Positions 28,192 through 38,722 are shown, numbered from the stretch's first letter. The stretch: 64,000 nucleotides of DNA from Neisseriaceae bacterium (GCA_027489245.1 JAIYAC010000007.1:124001-188000); one strand, 5' to 3'. Notes: generated by a model not told the origin, from the letters alone. Translations and numbers: made by a program.

Positions 28192-31100
28192 ATGTGGCTG
28201 ACACGCGTCAGTGTACAAAACCCCTACTTTGCCGCCGTGCTGATGTTGCTGCTCACGGTGCTGGGCCTGTTTGCCTGGCGCAACCTGCCGGTAGAGGAGT
28301 TCCCCGATATCCGCTTTCCGGTAGCGGTGGTGTCCACCACGTACCAGGGCGCCTCGCCCGAGGTGGTGGAAAGCGATGTCACCCGCCCTATCGAAGAGGC
28401 GGTCAACACCATCAACGGCGTCAAGCACATCCGCTCTTACTCGTTTGAGGGCAGCTCGGTGGTGGTGGTGGAGTTCGAGCTGTCTACCGACGCCGCGCAG
28501 GGCCTGCAAGAGGTGCGCGACAAAGTGGGCGCGGTGCAGGGCAGCCTGCGGCGCGAAGTGGATACCCCCACCATTTCGCAGATGAACCCCAACGACGACC
28601 CGCTGATGTCTTACACGCTCAGCTCGGCGCAGAGCAGCCAGCGCGACGTGTCCACCTGGGCCGAAAACGTGCTGAAAAAGCGCCTGCAAACGGTAGCCGG
28701 CGTGGGCGAGGTGAAGATTGTCGGCGGCAGCAAGCGCGAGGTACGCGTACAGCTGGACCCGTACCGGCTGGAGGCGCTGGGCCTGTCGGTTAGCGAGGTG
28801 TCCGACGCCATTGCCACCGCCAACCGTGACTACCCGGCCGGTCAGGTCAGCACGCAAAACAACGAGTTGTCGGTGCGCGTGGCGGGCAAGCTCAAGACCA
28901 TGGACGATTTTCGTGCGCTGGTGATTGCCAGCCGCGACGGCCGTGACATCCGCCTGGCCGACGTGGCCGAGGTAGACGACGCCGAGGCCGAGCGCAACAG
29001 CATCACGCTGATCGACGGCAAGCCCGGCGTGGGGCTGGATATCCGCGCCGCACGTGGCGCCAACGTGGTGAGCGTGGCCGACGGCGTCAAACGCATTGTG
29101 GCGGAATACCAGCCGCAGGCGCCGGCGGGTACCAGCGTGCGCCTGACCTACGACAAGTCGGAAGAGGTAAAAGGCTCGCTGCACGAGGTAGAAAAAACCT
29201 TGCTGGAAGGCGCAGCGCTGACCGTGCTGATTGTGTTCCTGTTTCTGGGCAGCTGGCGCAGCACGGTAATTACCGGCCTGACGCTGCCCATTTCCATGAT
29301 CGGTACGCTGTTTGCCATCCAGGCTATGGGTTTCACCCTGAACATGATGACGCTGATGGCGCTATCGCTATCGGTGGGCCTGCTGATCGACGACGCCATC
29401 GTGGTGCGCGAGAACATCGTGCGCCATGCCAACCTGGGTAAAAGCCACTTTCAGGCGGCGCTGGACGGTACCAACGAGATCGGGCTGGCGGTGCTGGCCA
29501 CCACGCTCACCATTGTGGCGGTGTTCCTGCCGGTGGGCTTTATGGGCGGCATCATTGGCAAGTTCTTCCACCAGTTTGGCCTGGCGGTTACGGTTGCCGT
29601 GCTGATTTCGCTGCTGGTGTCGTTTACGCTGGACCCGATGCTGTCGTCCATCTGGCACGACCCGCACCGCCACGGTGACAAGCACAAGGGGCCGGTTGGC
29701 CGCATGCTGGACTGGTTCGAGGCCTCGCTGGACCGCCTGGGCGACGGCTATGTCGCCACCATCCGCTGGTCGCTGGCGCATCGTAAAACCGTGGTGGCCA
29801 GTGCACTGGCCCTGACCGTGGGCAGCTTCATGCTGGTGCCCATTATCGGTGGCGAATTCATGCCGGCCGCCGACAAGGGCGAGTTCCGCCTGACCTTCAA
29901 GACCGCGGCCGGGTCCACGCTGGAATACACCGAAGGCAAGGCACGCGAGGTGGAGCAGCGTATCCGTGCCGCGGTGCCCGAGGTAAAGTCTATCGATAGC
30001 AAGATCGGCGGCGGCAGCTTTGGTGCCGGCCGTAACGAAGCCCAGCTGTCGGTAGATGTAGGCGACAAGCAAAACCGCGAGCGTGACCTGTTTGCCCTGA
30101 TGGCCGCTGCCCGCAGCGCAGCGCTGCCGGTAGCGGGCATCCAGCTGGATTCGGTAGAAGAAACCGGCCAGCACGGCCCGCCGGGCAAACCGGTGAACCT
30201 GGGGGTGCGCGGTAGCGACTTGCAAAGCCTGCAGCGTGCCACGGCCGACATCATGGCGGCCATCAAGCAGGTGAAGGGCGTGAGCGATGTGGAATCCAGC
30301 CTGAACGACGCCGACCCGGCGCTGAACGTGCAGCTGCGCCGCGACGCGGCGGCTACATTGGGGGTAGACCTGGCCCGCGTGGGCAACACGCTGTCGGTAC
30401 TGCTGGGCGGCAGTACCGCCACCACCTGGGAAGCGCCGGATGGCGAAAACTACAGCGTACGGCTGCAGATCCCGCGTGATGAGCGTGCCGCCGAGCTACT
30501 GGACGTGCTGATGGTGCCTGGCCGGCGTGCCGACACCGGCGAGGCGCAGATGGTGCCGCTGTCGCAGGTGGCCAGCATTGTGCCGGCGACCAGCCCGCGC
30601 CAGATCGAGCGTACCGACCTGATGCGCGAGATCAGCGTCACGGCCAACATCAGCGGCCGCAACTCGGGCGAGGTGTTTGCCGACGTAGACAAGGCAATCA
30701 AGGGGGTGACGCTGCCGGCCGGCGTGGTGTTGTCGCAGCAGGGCGAGCGCCAGGATATGCAGGAGTCGCTGGGCTACGCCGTGCAGGCGCTGGCCATGGG
30801 GGTGATCTTCATCTACATGATTCTGGCAGCGCAGTTCCGCAGCTTTACCCTGCCTGTCACCATCATGGTGGCGCTGCCGCTGGCTTTTGTCGGCGTGTTT
30901 GTGGCGCTACTGCTGTTTGGCTCCACGCTGAATATGTTCTCGGTGATCGGCATCATCATGCTGATGGGCCTGGCATCCAAGAACGGCATTTTGCTGGTGG
31001 ACTTTATCAACCAGAGCCGGCGCGAGGGCATGTCGCGGCTGGACGCCATCGTGGAGGCCGGCCGCGTGCGGCTGCGCCCCATCATGATGACCAGCCTGGC

Positions 31101-31320
31101 CATGATCTTCGGCATGTTGCCGCTGGCGCTGGCCAGCGGGGCAGGGTCAGAAACGCAGCGCCCCATGGCGCACGCCATTATCGGCGGCATGATCACGTCT
31201 ACTGTATTGACGCTGATTGTGGTGCCGGTGGTGTACACCTATATGGACGGGCTGCGCAGCCGCATCCGCCGCCTGCTGGCGCGGCTGAGCGGGCAAAAGG
31301 TTGCCCAGGCGCACGACTAG
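28192..31320 (+). CDS. RND efflux pump inner-membrane transporter (HAE-1/AcrB-like)
   Basis: A proton-driven exporter of 1042 aa. TM1 starts the protein ([20 protein letters not shown]). Two large periplasmic loops follow TM1 and TM7, and the TM4 proton-relay aspartates are in [14 protein letters not shown]. The C-terminal half shows [19 protein letters not shown] and [15 protein letters not shown]. It belongs to the group that pairs with lipoprotein adaptors (MexK/VexF-like); substrates cannot be told from sequence. No outer-membrane factor or TetR/MarR regulator is adjacent. Confidence 0.95.
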   Translation: MWLTRVSVQNPYFAAVLMLLLTVLGLFAWRNLPVEEFPDIRFPVAVVSTTYQGASPEVVESDVTRPIEEAVNTINGVKHIRSYSFEGSSVVVVEFELSTDAAQGLQEVRDKVGAVQGSLRREVDTPTISQMNPNDDPLMSYTLSSAQSSQRDVSTWAENVLKKRLQTVAGVGEVKIVGGSKREVRVQLDPYRLEALGLSVSEVSDAIATANRDYPAGQVSTQNNELSVRVAGKLKTMDDFRALVIASRDGRDIRLADVAEVDDAEAERNSITLIDGKPGVGLDIRAARGANVVSVADGVKRIVAEYQPQAPAGTSVRLTYDKSEEVKGSLHEVEKTLLEGAALTVLIVFLFLGSWRSTVITGLTLPISMIGTLFAIQAMGFTLNMMTLMALSLSVGLLIDDAIVVRENIVRHANLGKSHFQAALDGTNEIGLAVLATTLTIVAVFLPVGFMGGIIGKFFHQFGLAVTVAVLISLLVSFTLDPMLSSIWHDPHRHGDKHKGPVGRMLDWFEASLDRLGDGYVATIRWSLAHRKTVVASALALTVGSFMLVPIIGGEFMPAADKGEFRLTFKTAAGSTLEYTEGKAREVEQRIRAAVPEVKSIDSKIGGGSFGAGRNEAQLSVDVGDKQNRERDLFALMAAARSAALPVAGIQLDSVEETGQHGPPGKPVNLGVRGSDLQSLQRATADIMAAIKQVKGVSDVESSLNDADPALNVQLRRDAAATLGVDLARVGNTLSVLLGGSTATTWEAPDGENYSVRLQIPRDERAAELLDVLMVPGRRADTGEAQMVPLSQVASIVPATSPRQIERTDLMREISVTANISGRNSGEVFADVDKAIKGVTLPAGVVLSQQGERQDMQESLGYAVQALAMGVIFIYMILAAQFRSFTLPVTIMVALPLAFVGVFVALLLFGSTLNMFSVIGIIMLMGLASKNGILLVDFINQSRREGMSRLDAIVEAGRVRLRPIMMTSLAMIFGMLPLALASGAGSETQRPMAHAIIGGMITSTVLTLIVVPVVYTYMDGLRSRIRRLLARLSGQKVAQAHD

Positions 31321-31340
31321 CCAGCCATAACGGCCATGAC

Positions 31341-31370
31341 AAAGCCACCCGCATGCGGGTGGCTTTTGTC
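31341..31370 (+). terminator. Terminator after the RND pump gene
   Basis: A perfect 26-base palindrome (31341-31366, AAAGCCACCCGCA and its complement) runs into TTTTGTC. It may work in both directions because the next gene converges. Confidence 0.85.
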
Positions 31371-31428
31371 TTATGGGCGGCGGTCGTATTGCGCTGCTGC
31401 TACCTTGGCAGGGGGGCGTTAGCCGGCG

Positions 31429-32205
31429 CTAGTTATCTTCTTCATAACGGCTGGCATTTTTGATGAGCTCGTTGCTGACCGGCGGGGCGCTATCGCAGAA
31501 GCTGGCGCGGAAAATCGCGCTATCGCCGATGGCCGGCCGCCAGCTGCGGCCAACCATGTGGATATTGCCTAGCCCGAAGCGCGCCAGGTCTTCCAGCGAG
31601 TAGTCAAAGCCGTGCGTGTCCGGAAATTGCTGGCGCCACGCCGGGTGTTGGCCGCATACCGTCAACAGCGGGTCTACGCCGATCCTGCGGAAAAACGCCG
31701 CTTCGTATTGCTGCAGCCAGTCGTTTTCTTCTATGGCGCGCAGCCGCGCATGGGCATCGTTGGGATAGCGTTGCTGTATGCGCGCACGCCAGTCCGGCTG
31801 CAGCATGCCGCCGTGCCACAGCAGCCTGCTGTTAGGTAGCAGGTATTTGTTTCTGCCCGCGGGGAAAATGTAGTTGGCACACGATGAGGCACATTCGCCA
31901 AAAATGCGCACGTCCAGCTGCTGCTTATATACCAGCATGCCCAGACGGATGCCATCGTACAGGCTGCCGCCCTGGCTGGAGATATCCAGCGTGTCGGGTT
32001 TGGGGTTGGCCGCCTGGTACAGCGCCAGCGCTTCATCTACGGTGCTGGCTTTGATCTTGCCGTTATACACCAGACGTGTGCCATCACTGCTGATGGTGAC
32101 AGTAGCGCGGCTGGCTTCTTCGCGTGCCTTGTTGCTGGCACAGCCTGGCAAGGCGAGCAGCAGTAGGCACAGCAGGGGGAGGGTAGGGAGGAGAATGGTG
32201 TGCAT
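31429..32205 (-). CDS. Periplasmic lipoprotein with ClpP/crotonase-like fold (COG3904-type)
   Basis: A 258-aa protein with a lipoprotein signal (LPGC, Cys22). The core has DISSQGGSLYDGIRLGMLV and FGECASSCANYIFPAG, as in the COG3904 'predicted periplasmic' group related to ClpP/SppA serine proteases: the first resembles the oxyanion-hole Gly-Gly, the second the SxxC nucleophile-helix region. A later cluster NDWLQQYEAAFFRRIG is typical of that group. Activity has not been established for the family to my knowledge. It sits alone, convergent with the RND operon. Confidence 0.75.
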   Translation of the reverse strand: MHTILLPTLPLLCLLLLALPGCASNKAREEASRATVTISSDGTRLVYNGKIKASTVDEALALYQAANPKPDTLDISSQGGSLYDGIRLGMLVYKQQLDVRIFGECASSCANYIFPAGRNKYLLPNSRLLWHGGMLQPDWRARIQQRYPNDAHARLRAIEENDWLQQYEAAFFRRIGVDPLLTVCGQHPAWRQQFPDTHGFDYSLEDLARFGLGNIHMVGRSWRPAIGDSAIFRASFCDSAPPVSNELIKNASRYEEDN

Positions 32206-32314
32206 GGCATAGTGGCATGTTTTTTTACCATTGTGCGCATGCCGCCGGGGTTTGTGAAGCCATGCTGGCCTGCCGGGCAGCCGCCGCAGCGCCCCCGGCA
32301 GGTTTGCTGCAGGC

Positions 32315-33133
32315 TTACTGCTTCACATAAACCAGCTGTGCCGGCATCGGAGCAGGGAAGTCCTGGCCACCCAGCGCTTCGCGGATGGTTTTGTTGGTGT
32401 CGAAATACACCTGCCAGTAGTGGTCGTTATGGCAGTACGGGCGTACCGCCAGTACCGGGCCTACCAGGTTGAACTCCAGTATTTCCACCTCTATTGCCGG
32501 GGTAGCCAGCACATTAGGAATGGTGGCAATGCGCTGCTTCAGCACGGCGACGGCGGCCTGGAAATCGGCACTGCCAGCCAGCTGGGCCTTGAGTTCGACA
32601 CGGCGGTGCGGGTTGCTGCTGTAGTTTTGCAGGGTATCGCCCAGGATTTTGCTGTTACCCACCATGGTCAGCACGTTGTCCGGGGTATTCAGTGCGGTGG
32701 TGAACAGGCCGATTTCGCGCACGGTACCGGTCACACCGCCGGCGGTCACAAAGTCACCGGCCTTCATCGGGCGCAGTACGATCAGGAACACGCCAGCGGC
32801 AAAGTTGGACAGCAGGCCGGACCACGCCATGCCGATAGCGACGCCGGCAGCGGCAAACAGCGCGGCAAAGGTGGTGGTCTGGATGCCGAAATAGCCCAGG
32901 ATGCCGACCACCAGCATGATGTTGAGGGTAACGTTAATGACGGTGCCCATGTAACGCATGATGGTGGCGTCGACATGCTGGCGAGCCAGGGCGCGTTGCA
33001 CCAGGTTGCCCACCACGCCGATGAGCCAGCGTCCCAGTACCCAGAACAGGATGGCGGCCAGCAGTTTGCCGCCCACGTCGATGGCGTAAGTGCCAAGTAT
33101 CTGTTGCCACTGCGAAATGTCGGTCTGATTCAT
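32315..33133 (-). CDS. mscS: Small-conductance mechanosensitive channel MscS
   Basis: A 272-aa channel that opens on osmotic down-shock. Three N-terminal membrane helices are visible; the pore helix TM3 has the Gly/Ala pattern AALFAAAGVAIGMAWSGLLSNF. The beta domain (GDFVTAGGVTGTVREIGLF) and an alpha/beta vestibule follow. Length is close to the E. coli 286 aa. It is divergent from hemE across 210 bases that include a word copy at 33311-33319. Confidence 0.95.
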   Translation of the reverse strand: MNQTDISQWQQILGTYAIDVGGKLLAAILFWVLGRWLIGVVGNLVQRALARQHVDATIMRYMGTVINVTLNIMLVVGILGYFGIQTTTFAALFAAAGVAIGMAWSGLLSNFAAGVFLIVLRPMKAGDFVTAGGVTGTVREIGLFTTALNTPDNVLTMVGNSKILGDTLQNYSSNPHRRVELKAQLAGSADFQAAVAVLKQRIATIPNVLATPAIEVEILEFNLVGPVLAVRPYCHNDHYWQVYFDTNKTIREALGGQDFPAPMPAQLVYVKQ

Positions 33134-33343
33134 GTGCTATTCCTTTAAAGTCTGTTTGGCAGGCGTTACAACTGTTCCAGTTAAGCACACGGGGTGGGCC
33201 CTCACAAGCGCATTAATAATGGCAATAAATCCGGCGCAGGGCGCCACCGGCGTTTTGTCCACACCCGGGCGACTTATGTCAAAGCACGGGGCGAGGCGGG
33301 CGCGGTATAATGCGGCCAACTTATCAGACCCACTCAGGCCGAC

Positions 33344-34405
33344 ATGACACAGCTCAAGAATGACACCTTCCTGCGCGCGCTGCTGAAGCAGCCGGTTGAC
33401 TACACCCCGATCTGGATGATGCGCCAGGCTGGCCGTTACCTGCCCGAATACCGCGCTACCCGTGCCAAGGCGGGCAGCTTCATGGGTCTGTGTACCAGCC
33501 CGGATTACGCGACCGAAGTCACCCTGCAGCCACTGGAGCGCTTCCCGCTGGACGCGGCCATTCTGTTTTCGGACATCCTGACCGTGCCGGACGCCATGGG
33601 CCTGGGCCTGTACTTTGCCGAAGGCGAAGGCCCCAAGTTCGAGCGCACGCTGCGTGACGAAGCCGCCATCCAGGCACTGGAAGTGGCCCCGCTGGAAAAG
33701 CTGCAGTACGTCTTTGACGCTGTCAGCAGCATCCGCCGTGCGCTGGATGGGCGCGTGCCGCTGATCGGCTTCTCCGGCAGCCCGTTTACCCTGGCTTGCT
33801 ACATGATCGAAGGCGGTGGCTCGGCCGATTTCCGCCACGTGAAAGCCATGCTGTACGCCCGCCCAGAACTGCTGCACCGCATTTTGCAGATTACCGCGCA
33901 GTCGGTAACGGCCTACCTGAACGCCCAGATTGCTGCCGGCGCCCAGGCCGTGCAGATCTTTGATACCTGGGGCGGTGCGCTGAGCCACGCCGCTTATCGC
34001 GAGTTCTCGCTGGCGTACATGCAGCAGATCATTGCCGGCCTGACCCGCGAGGTAGACGGCCGCCGTGTGCCGGTGATCGTGTTTACCAAAGGTGGTGGCC
34101 AGTGGCTGGAAGCCATCGCCGGTATTGGTGCCGATTGCGTGGGCCTGGACTGGACCACCGACATTGGCCTGGCGCGTGCGCGCGTGGGTGAGCAGGTGGC
34201 GTTGCAGGGTAACTTCGACCCGAATGCGCTGTTTGGCAGCCCGGCGTCGATCGAGGCCGAAGCTGCGCGCATCCTGGCCGCTTACGGCCACGGCAGCGGC
34301 CACGTGTTCAACCTGGGCCACGGCATTTCGCAGTTTGCCGACCCGGCACACGCCGGCGCCCTGGTGGAGGCGGTACACCGCCTGTCGCGCCCGTATCACC
34401 AGTAA
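33344..34405 (+). CDS. hemE: Uroporphyrinogen decarboxylase
   Basis: Converts uroporphyrinogen III to coproporphyrinogen III in haem synthesis. The 353-aa protein has the N-terminal signature [15 protein letters not shown] (about 22-36), the [16 protein letters not shown] loop and the FNLGHGI motif with His near the C-terminus. It is a single gene between a divergent mscS and a terminator; priA follows after an A/T-rich gap with DnaA boxes. Confidence 0.97.
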   Translation: MTQLKNDTFLRALLKQPVDYTPIWMMRQAGRYLPEYRATRAKAGSFMGLCTSPDYATEVTLQPLERFPLDAAILFSDILTVPDAMGLGLYFAEGEGPKFERTLRDEAAIQALEVAPLEKLQYVFDAVSSIRRALDGRVPLIGFSGSPFTLACYMIEGGGSADFRHVKAMLYARPELLHRILQITAQSVTAYLNAQIAAGAQAVQIFDTWGGALSHAAYREFSLAYMQQIIAGLTREVDGRRVPVIVFTKGGGQWLEAIAGIGADCVGLDWTTDIGLARARVGEQVALQGNFDPNALFGSPASIEAEAARILAAYGHGSGHVFNLGHGISQFADPAHAGALVEAVHRLSRPYHQ

Positions 34406-34422
34406 ACAGCCACCCATTTACT

Positions 34423-34456
34423 GGCGGCCATCGTATGATGCGGTGGCCGTTTTTTA
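34423..34456 (+). terminator. Terminator after hemE
   Basis: CGGCCA (34425-34430) pairs with TGGCCG (34444-34449) around an inner ATCGTATGAT-type loop, then six T. Confidence 0.7.
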
Positions 34457-34481
34457 TTGTTGGCCGCCTCTTGCGCAGGGG

Positions 34482-34702
34482 GCTTGACAGCTGCGGGCGG
34501 TGTTGTTCCTGTACTTATTCACACGCTCGATAAGTTTGTGAGCTTTCTGTCAAGCACTAGCGATAAAAAAACCGCTAAAAACGTAAGCTGTTGAATTTAA
34601 AAGATAAAATATTTAGATTAATTTTTGTGCAATCTAACGCAAAGGCCGGTTTGGCGGCCTCGGCATGCACTCAACTACAGCTTGTTCACAAAGTTATCCA
34701 CA
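34482..34702. promoter_or_regulatory. DnaA-box and A/T-rich cluster between hemE and priA
   Basis: Two exact TTATNCACA boxes lie on the same strand, TTATTCACA (34515-34523) and TTATCCACA (34694-34702), plus a one-mismatch TTGTTCACA (34682-34690). Between them is a strongly A/T-rich stretch (34561-34628). A 9-bp inverted repeat GCTTGACAG / CTGTCAAGC (34482-34490, 34547-34555) brackets the first box. No gene is seen in the 360-base gap. It may be a DnaA-controlled priA promoter or an origin-like/titration site. Confidence 0.5.
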
Positions 34703-34765
34703 GCATCTGTGCACAGCTTGCGCCAAGCCAATACCGGCGTGGCCTGGCGGGAAACGGGAGTTCAT

Positions 34766-36940
34766 TTGACTGAGCGCGTGATACTGGGCGTGTGGCTGGA
34801 TGTGCCGCTACGCGCCGCCTTCAGCTACCTGCATGACAGCCCGCTGCCGGACGGTACCCGGGTAAAAGTCGCCTTTGGCCCACGCGAGATGTGTGGCGTT
34901 ATCGACAACAGCATCCCGCCGCCGGCGGTGGCGCCGGACAAACTCAAGCCCATCCTGGCGGTACTGGACGAGCTGCCGCCGCTGCCTGCGCTGCTGCTGG
35001 AACAAGTGCAGTTTGCTGCCCGCTACTACCTGCACCCTGTAGGCCAGGCCTTGTTTACCGCCCTGCCGACCAGCCTGCGCGAGGCAAAACCGGTCAAGCA
35101 GGCCGATCATCATTGCTACCAGCTGAGCGAGCAGGGCCTGGCCAGCCCGCCAGCCGCACGCAGTACCGTCAAAACCCTGCTGTGGCAGGCCTTGCAGCAG
35201 CCGCTCAGCCGCGACGCCCTGCGCCAGCTGCACCCGCAAGCGGGCAGCTACCTGAAGGCGGGCCTGGCCAGTGGCGATATTGCCGTGCTGCCATGGCAAC
35301 CGGCTGCACTGCGGGTAGAAGGGGCGCTGCCGCTGAACGCGCAGCAAGACGCCGCACGGGCGGCGGTGGCGGCTGCGCTAGGCAGCTTTGCCGCGTTTTT
35401 GCTGCACGGCATTACCGGCAGCGGCAAAACCGAGGTCTACCTGCAGCTGATTGCCCAGGTGTTGGCCGCAGGCCGCCAGGTGCTGGTGATCATTCCCGAA
35501 ATCAACCTGACCCCACAGCTGATCGACCGCTTTGCCCGGCGTTTTCCCGCCACCGGCATTGCCTGCCTGCACAGCGGCCTGTCCGATGGCGAGCGCCTGC
35601 AAGGCTGGCTGGACGCCTGGCAGGGCCGTGCCGGCATTGTCATCGGCACCCGCCTGTCGGTATTTACCCCGCTACCGCAGCTGGGCCTGGTGATTGTGGA
35701 TGAAGAGCACGATGGCTCATTCAAACAGCACGACGGCCTGCGCTACCACGCACGCGACCTGGCGGTATGGCGTGCGCACCGGCAGCAGGTGCCGGTGGTG
35801 CTGGGCAGCGCCACGCCCAGCCTGGAAACCGTGGCCAATGTGGAAGCCGGGCGCTACCGCAAGCTGGTGTTGAACCAGCGCGCTCACGATGGCGCCAGCC
35901 TGCCGCAGATCGGCCTGCTGGACGTGCGGCGACAAAAGCTGGACGATGGCCTGGCGCCGGAGGTGATCGCGGCACTGCGCCAGCGCCTGGCGCGGCGCGA
36001 GATGAGCCTGGTGTTCATCAACCGCCGTGGCTACTCGCCGGTGCTGGCGTGTACGGACTGCGGCTGGACATCTGCCTGCCGCCACTGCAGCGCCCGCATG
36101 GTGCTGCACCTGACTGCCCGCCAGCTGCGCTGCCACCACTGCGGCGCGCAGCAGCGCATCCCCGTGCAGTGCCCCGATTGCGGCAACCCGGACATCAAGC
36201 CGCTGGGCGAGGGCACGCAAAGGCTGGAGGCAGCGTTGCAGCGCCTGCTGCCCGAGGCGCGTATCTTGCGCATCGACCGCGACAGCACCAGCACCAAGGC
36301 GGCGTGGGACACCATTTACCAGCGCGTGCACAGCGGCCAGGTGGATATTCTGGTGGGCACGCAGATGCTGGCCAAGGGGCACGATTTTGGCGCGCTGTCG
36401 CTGGTGGTGGTGCTGGGCAGCGACGGTGGTTTGTATTCGGCAGATTTCCGTGCCAGCGAGCGCCTGTTTGCGCAGCTGATGCAGGTGTCCGGCCGCGCCG
36501 GCCGTGCTGGTGTGCCTGGTCATGTAGTGATTCAGACCCAGTGGCCAGACCACCCGCTCTACCTGGCGCTACAGCAGCACGATTTTGACGGTTTTGCCGC
36601 CAGCCAGCTGGCCGAGCGGCGCGAGGCCGGCTTCCCGCCCGTGGCCTACCAGATACTGCTGCGTGCTGACGCCCCCTTGTACGCCGACGCCGAGCAGTTT
36701 TTGCAGGCGGTACTGCAGCAGCTGGGGCAGCCGCCAGACGGTATCAGCGTATTTGGCCCGGCCCCGGCCCTGATGGCGCGCCTGGCCGGGCGCGAGCGCG
36801 CCCAGCTGACGCTGGAATCCACCGCCCGTGCCGCCCTGCATGGCTGGTTACGGGCGGCACTGCCCACTATCGAGGCCCTGGCCCGCAAGGCATCGCGCCA
36901 GCTACGCTGGTCGCTGGATGTCGACCCATTGGAGCTCTAA
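34766..36940 (+). CDS. priA: Primosomal protein N' (replication restart helicase PriA)
   Basis: 3'-5' DNA helicase that reloads the replisome at collapsed forks. Helicase motifs: GITGSGKTEVYLQ (Walker A), VIVDEEHDGSFKQ (DEEH box) and GRAGRAG. The zinc-binding insert has eight cysteines in CTDCGW...CRHC...CHHC...CPDC. The TTG at 34766 is chosen because GGGAG lies 5-6 bases upstream and the 724-aa product then matches E. coli PriA (732); the open frame runs further upstream through the DnaA-box region with no family-like sequence. Confidence 0.94.
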   Translation: MTERVILGVWLDVPLRAAFSYLHDSPLPDGTRVKVAFGPREMCGVIDNSIPPPAVAPDKLKPILAVLDELPPLPALLLEQVQFAARYYLHPVGQALFTALPTSLREAKPVKQADHHCYQLSEQGLASPPAARSTVKTLLWQALQQPLSRDALRQLHPQAGSYLKAGLASGDIAVLPWQPAALRVEGALPLNAQQDAARAAVAAALGSFAAFLLHGITGSGKTEVYLQLIAQVLAAGRQVLVIIPEINLTPQLIDRFARRFPATGIACLHSGLSDGERLQGWLDAWQGRAGIVIGTRLSVFTPLPQLGLVIVDEEHDGSFKQHDGLRYHARDLAVWRAHRQQVPVVLGSATPSLETVANVEAGRYRKLVLNQRAHDGASLPQIGLLDVRRQKLDDGLAPEVIAALRQRLARREMSLVFINRRGYSPVLACTDCGWTSACRHCSARMVLHLTARQLRCHHCGAQQRIPVQCPDCGNPDIKPLGEGTQRLEAALQRLLPEARILRIDRDSTSTKAAWDTIYQRVHSGQVDILVGTQMLAKGHDFGALSLVVVLGSDGGLYSADFRASERLFAQLMQVSGRAGRAGVPGHVVIQTQWPDHPLYLALQQHDFDGFAASQLAERREAGFPPVAYQILLRADAPLYADAEQFLQAVLQQLGQPPDGISVFGPAPALMARLAGRERAQLTLESTARAALHGWLRAALPTIEALARKASRQLRWSLDVDPLEL

Positions 36941-38317
36941 GTGAAACGCACTCTGACCCTGTTATTCCTCTGCGCAGCCAGCGCCCAGGCCGCCGCACCG
37001 GCAGGCTTTCGCCCCAACGAAGTGGCCATCTGGGCGGCACCGGTAGAAAACGACAGCGTATTCGACGCTTGGCGTGCCGACACCCCGGTCAATCCGGCCT
37101 CTACCATGAAGCTGCTCACCAGCTGGGCCGCCTTGAACCGCCTGGGGCCGAATTACCGCTGGAAAACCGAGTTCAAGAGCGACGCCCCGCTGGAAAACGG
37201 CGTGCTGCGCGGCGATCTGTACTGGGTTGGCCGCGGCGACCCGCGCCTGGACAGCCCGCGCCTGGCCGAAATGCTGCGCCAGCTGCGCCTGCGCGGGGTG
37301 CAGCGCATAGAAGGCAGCCTGCTGCTGGACAAGCGCGCCTACAGCAATATTGGCAGTGCCGATGGTTTTGCCGGCGACGCCGACCGGGTGTTTACCGTGC
37401 CGCCGGATACCCATTTGCTGAACCTGAAAGTCGCCTGGCTACGTTATGGCTTTGATGGCGGCAAACCTGCCGTGCAGCTCGACCCGCCGCTACCGCAATT
37501 TGCGCTGGATAACCAGCTGCAGGCCAGCAGTGCCGCGGGCTGCGGTGATGTGCGCCAGCACGTGAAGGTGACGGTAGAGGAGCGCACCATCCGCGTCAGC
37601 GGCAAGCTGCCGCAGGGCTGCGATGGTGCGGCCAACTACGTCAACGTGCTGGATATCAACAGCTTTGCCAGCCAGAGCTTCCGCGCGCTGTGGCGCGGGC
37701 TGGGCGGCGAAGGGCCGGCGGCGGTGGGCGTGGCGGCGGCACCGGCGGGGGCGCGCACCCTGCTGCAGCAGGAATCGGACCCGCTCACCGATGTGCTGGC
37801 CGACGTGAACAAGCACAGCAATAACACCATGGCACGCAGCGTGCTGCTGGCGCTGGGCGTGCAGCAGCCGCAAAGCGGCAACACGCTGGACGATGCCATC
37901 GCCCAGGTGCGCGGCCTCTTGCAAAGCAAAGGCTTGGCCGCAGATACACTGGTGCTGGAAAACGGTGCCGGCCTGTCGCGGCGCGAGCGCATCAGTGCAC
38001 GCCTGCTGGGCGAGGTGCTGCGCGACGCCGCCCGCGGGCCCTATGGCCCCGAACTGGCGGCTACCTTGCCGCTGGCGGGCGAAGACGGCACCCTGCGCAA
38101 GCGCCTGGGCAGCTTTGCCGGCAGCCTGCGCATGAAAACCGGCACGCTGGACGATACCCGCGCGCTGGCAGGCTACTGGCAAGCCCCCACCGGCCAGCGC
38201 CTGGTGATTGTGGCGGTGGTGAACTCGCCACGCGCCAGCGAGCTGACCCCGGCGCTGGACGCCGCCGTGGGCGACGTGATTCGCCGTTATCAGGCCAGCT
38301 TGCTCCTGGCACCGTGA
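36941..38317 (+). CDS. dacB: D-alanyl-D-alanine carboxypeptidase/endopeptidase (PBP4 family)
   Basis: A periplasmic class C low-molecular-weight penicillin-binding protein, 458 aa, trimming peptidoglycan side chains and cross-links. Signal peptide about 1-18. The active-site triad motifs are STMK (54-57), SNN (in KHSNNTMA) and KTG (MKTGTLDD). The large insertion between the first two motifs is typical of this class. GTG start directly after the priA stop, with GGAG 7 bases upstream. Confidence 0.95.
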   Translation: MKRTLTLLFLCAASAQAAAPAGFRPNEVAIWAAPVENDSVFDAWRADTPVNPASTMKLLTSWAALNRLGPNYRWKTEFKSDAPLENGVLRGDLYWVGRGDPRLDSPRLAEMLRQLRLRGVQRIEGSLLLDKRAYSNIGSADGFAGDADRVFTVPPDTHLLNLKVAWLRYGFDGGKPAVQLDPPLPQFALDNQLQASSAAGCGDVRQHVKVTVEERTIRVSGKLPQGCDGAANYVNVLDINSFASQSFRALWRGLGGEGPAAVGVAAAPAGARTLLQQESDPLTDVLADVNKHSNNTMARSVLLALGVQQPQSGNTLDDAIAQVRGLLQSKGLAADTLVLENGAGLSRRERISARLLGEVLRDAARGPYGPELAATLPLAGEDGTLRKRLGSFAGSLRMKTGTLDDTRALAGYWQAPTGQRLVIVAVVNSPRASELTPALDAAVGDVIRRYQASLLLAP

Positions 38318-38377
38318 GCGGTAGCACACCGCCACGGCACACGCTTATAATCGATACAAACCTTACCGGATACCGCC

Positions 38378-38635
38378 ATGAAACCCGTTACCATGTATAC
38401 CACCGCAGTGTGCCCCTACTGCATTCGTGCCAAGCAGCTGCTGGCCAGCAAGGGCGTGAGCGATATCAAGGAAATCCGCATCGACCTGGACCCGGCCGAG
38501 CGTGAAAAAATGATGAGCATCACCGGCCGCCGCACCGTGCCGCAAATCTTCGTTGGCGACACCCATGTGGGTGGCTGCGACGACCTGGTGGCACTGAATG
38601 GTGCCGGCAAGCTGGACGTACTGCTGGCTGATTGA
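38378..38635 (+). CDS. grxC: Glutaredoxin 3
   Basis: An 85-aa glutathione-dependent disulfide reductase with the active site CPYC (12-15), GRRTVPQIFVG with cis-Pro, and the glutathione-contact GGCDD. It lies upstream of secB, as in many proteobacteria. Confidence 0.96.
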   Translation: MKPVTMYTTAVCPYCIRAKQLLASKGVSDIKEIRIDLDPAEREKMMSITGRRTVPQIFVGDTHVGGCDDLVALNGAGKLDVLLAD

Positions 38636-38648
38636 TCTGTATCTCGTC

Positions 38649-38678
38649 GCTGTCATCTATTCATGCGATGATGACAGC
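38649..38678. other. Inverted repeat between grxC and secB
   Basis: 9-bp arms GCTGTCATC / GATGACAGC with a 12-base loop, 14 bases after the grxC stop. There is no T-run, so it is only a weak terminator candidate. Confidence 0.4.
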
Positions 38679-38722
38679 TGATTCCAACCCCGCACCTGCC
38701 TGGTGCCATAGAGACGTAAAAA

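Noticed and set aside
27073-29184. A 703-codon minus-strand frame across the RND adaptor and pump
   Set aside because: Shadow of the real coding frame; no domain recognised.
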